Positions 62,870 to 64,000 of a stretch of 64,000 nt of DNA are shown here, one piece after another; within the stretch, counting starts at the first letter, position 1; each line of letters starts with the position of its first letter. The notes below the pieces were generated by a model that saw nothing but the letters and a program-made list of their open reading frames with translations, did no database searches and had not been told where the DNA came from. The translations under genes were made by a program, and so were the position numbers. Source of the stretch: CAMDPA01 sp963825625 (GTDB lineage: Bacteria > Pseudomonadota > Alphaproteobacteria > Rhizobiales > Hyphomicrobiaceae); the NCBI GenBank assembly GCA_963825625.1, contig CAWGUF010000012.1:62001-126000 (forward strand), written 5' to 3'.

Positions 62870-63685
62870 TCAGCTGCCGAACACCAGCGGGTCATCCAGC
62901 CGTTTCAGCGCTGCCAGCATCGATAGTGCGGTGATGCGGCCGGTGCCCGGGTTGTCCTCGGACGGCACGTTCTGGATAGCGACCTCGATCCTGGCCGTGT
63001 CCGCATCGACCACCACCCGATGTGTATTGCGCTCCACGGCCGGGTCGGTCCAGATCTCCAGCGTTGTTCGGTCGGGCCCCGCGCCCGCCAGCGCGATGGC
63101 TGCCGCGACGTTGACATTGGCGGGAAACCGCCTCGCCCCCTCCCGTGCGGTGCCTTTGAACAGCAACTCGGGCTCCTGCAGCACCATCAGGTCCTTGCCC
63201 TTCTCGACCACGTCCTTGGCGGTCGCGAGCGACTTGGGCGGTTTGCGGGTGACCATCGTCACGCTGTGGATGGTCCCGACGGCTGCCGCACGGATCGCAT
63301 CGAGGCCGACGATGGCGCCCGTGGCCAGGATGAACTTGCCGCCTCCCTTTCGCGCCACTTCCGCCAGATCCATATTTTCCAACAGCGCCGCGCCGCTGAC
63401 CGAAATGACCGTCATGCCCGCCGCCAATGCGGGCTCGACCACCTGGCGGAATGCTGGCGTCGGCACGCATTCGAGCATCACGTCGGCATGGCTCGCAAGC
63501 GCGGTCGACAGCACGACGGGCACCGGCCGCGCCAACGTTTCGGCCACGATGGCTGAGGTGCGTGCAATGTCCCGCGCGCCTATGGCGGACAGTTCGAATC
63601 CAGCGAAGGCCGCATCGGAGATAAGCCGGCGCGCCAGCACCTTGCCGATGGATCCGTAGCCAGCAATGGCGACTCGGGTTGTCAT
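62870..63685 (-). CDS. nadX: aspartate dehydrogenase
   Basis: The 271-residue NAD(P)-dependent enzyme starts at ATG 63685 (GGAGCACATTGC upstream). Motifs: TRVAIAGYGSIGKVLARRL, CVPTPAFRQVVEPALAAGMT, ISVSGAALLENMDLAEVARK, LATGAIVGLDAIRAAAVGTI, and RRFPANVNVAAAIALAGAGP. L-aspartate dehydrogenases oxidise aspartate to iminoaspartate; many proteobacterial copies lie in catabolic clusters next to a ThDP enzyme, as here, so the true substrate may differ. It follows the ThDP gene by 44 bases. Confidence 0.88.
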   Translation of the reverse strand: MTTRVAIAGYGSIGKVLARRLISDAAFAGFELSAIGARDIARTSAIVAETLARPVPVVLSTALASHADVMLECVPTPAFRQVVEPALAAGMTVISVSGAALLENMDLAEVARKGGGKFILATGAIVGLDAIRAAAVGTIHSVTMVTRKPPKSLATAKDVVEKGKDLMVLQEPELLFKGTAREGARRFPANVNVAAAIALAGAGPDRTTLEIWTDPAVERNTHRVVVDADTARIEVAIQNVPSEDNPGTGRITALSMLAALKRLDDPLVFGS

Positions 63686-63729
63686 GCAATGTGCTCCGCG
63701 AATTCGAGAAGTGACGGCCCGCTGGTCGG

Positions 63730-63999
63730 TCAATCGAACACCGTCTCGGTGTAGTGGGCCGGGTCGACTCGCGCCTCGATCACCGTTGGTCCGGCCGCTG
63801 CCAGCGCCTTCGCCAGTGCCGCCTCCAGTCCTGGGCCGTCTCGCACGCCGACCACAGGCACGCCGAAGTAATGGGCCGGTGGCGGCAAGTCGGACTCCGC
63901 CAGCGTCGTGGTGCCATAATGCTGATAGTCGCGCCGTTCCTGTTTGACCTTGATGAGCGATAGCCAACGGTCGTCGAGCACGACGATGGGCAGGCACAG
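63730..63999 (-). CDS. thiamine-diphosphate-dependent enzyme, C-terminal fragment (cut by window edge)
   Basis: The reading frame enters from the right edge (LCLPIVVLDDRWLSLIKVKQ, then ERRDYQHYGTTTLAESDLPP) and ends AAAGPTVIEARVDPAHYTET-VFD at the stop near 63730. This is the pyrophosphate-binding domain end of acetolactate-synthase-like or benzoylformate-decarboxylase-like enzymes (the segment with an aromatic GVPVVGVRDGPGLEAALAKA helix). About 90 residues are visible. It probably forms an operon with the aspartate dehydrogenase gene. Confidence 0.8.
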   Translation of the reverse strand: MCLPIVVLDDRWLSLIKVKQERRDYQHYGTTTLAESDLPPPAHYFGVPVVGVRDGPGLEAALAKALAAAGPTVIEARVDPAHYTETVFD

Positions 64000-64000
64000 C

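Noticed and set aside
63580..63610. tRNA T-loop-like sequence (GTTCGAATCC)
   Set aside because: It lies inside the aspartate dehydrogenase gene and no cloverleaf can be built around it.

Overview
The window is a high-GC chromosomal segment of an alphaproteobacterium, most likely order Hyphomicrobiales (Rhizobiales). The pointers are a tiny aa3-oxidase subunit IV gene beside a split-alpha transhydrogenase operon (pntAA-pntAB-pntB), a coxB-coxA-ctaB-coxF-ctaG-coxC-DUF983-SURF1-thrC-M16-GNAT block, an IalB-family protein, and coding density and codon use typical of that order. No rRNA, tRNA, CRISPR array, phage or transposase gene was recognised.

Layout. 1-2.4 kb: end of a Bug-type solute-binding protein, an exported alpha/beta hydrolase and an exported unknown. 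2.8-6.8 kb: oxidase subunit IV and the pnt operon. 7.0-10.7 kb: an AT-richer trypsin-like peptidase, then a DUF1800/DUF1501 pair. 11.3-15.2 kb: HTH regulator, SDR, nadC, PcfJ-like protein. 15.4-26.8 kb: IalB, then the cytochrome aa3 oxidase and assembly genes, interrupted by a YiiX-like cysteine hydrolase, then thrC. 26.8-32.5 kb: M16 peptidase, GNAT and a large membrane GGDEF/EAL protein. 32.7-44.97 kb: an accessory catabolic zone (EutA-like reactivase, bicupin, methyltransferase, Fe-S protein, extradiol/VOC protein, SDR, HMG-CoA-lyase-like enzyme, CoA-transferase, acyl-CoA dehydrogenase, CoxE-like VWA protein). 45-49 kb: palindromic intergenic element, EamA transporter, second Bug protein, flavin monooxygenase. 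49.5-53.6 kb: a compact operon joining an isoquinoline-oxidoreductase-like molybdenum hydroxylase (two genes) to SoxX- and SoxA-type cytochromes. 53.6-64 kb: YdhR-like protein, D-2-hydroxyacid dehydrogenase, ubiE, a candidate graspetide pair (ATP-grasp ligase plus precursor), patatin, tex, moeB, aspartate dehydrogenase and the end of a ThDP enzyme.

Two loci look most novel. First, a likely graspetide (omega-ester/amide peptide) system: a precursor with the core motif TTLALGEED and a degenerate second copy, followed by hairpins and a RimK-like ATP-grasp ligase (56.4-58.0 kb). Second, the molybdenum hydroxylase-SoxXA operon, whose large subunit has Lys where the catalytic Glu of this family is expected.

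A technical signal runs through the window: more than 40 single-base indels break otherwise conserved proteins, and almost all can be placed at codon third positions. Insertions carry two synonymous bases side by side (for example CTC/CTG written CTCG); deletions drop the wobble base. They cluster at 33.1-35.7 and 42.5-44.9 kb. This looks like consensus error from mixed strains or paralogues, not gene decay, so the affected genes are annotated as real CDSs spanning the shifts.
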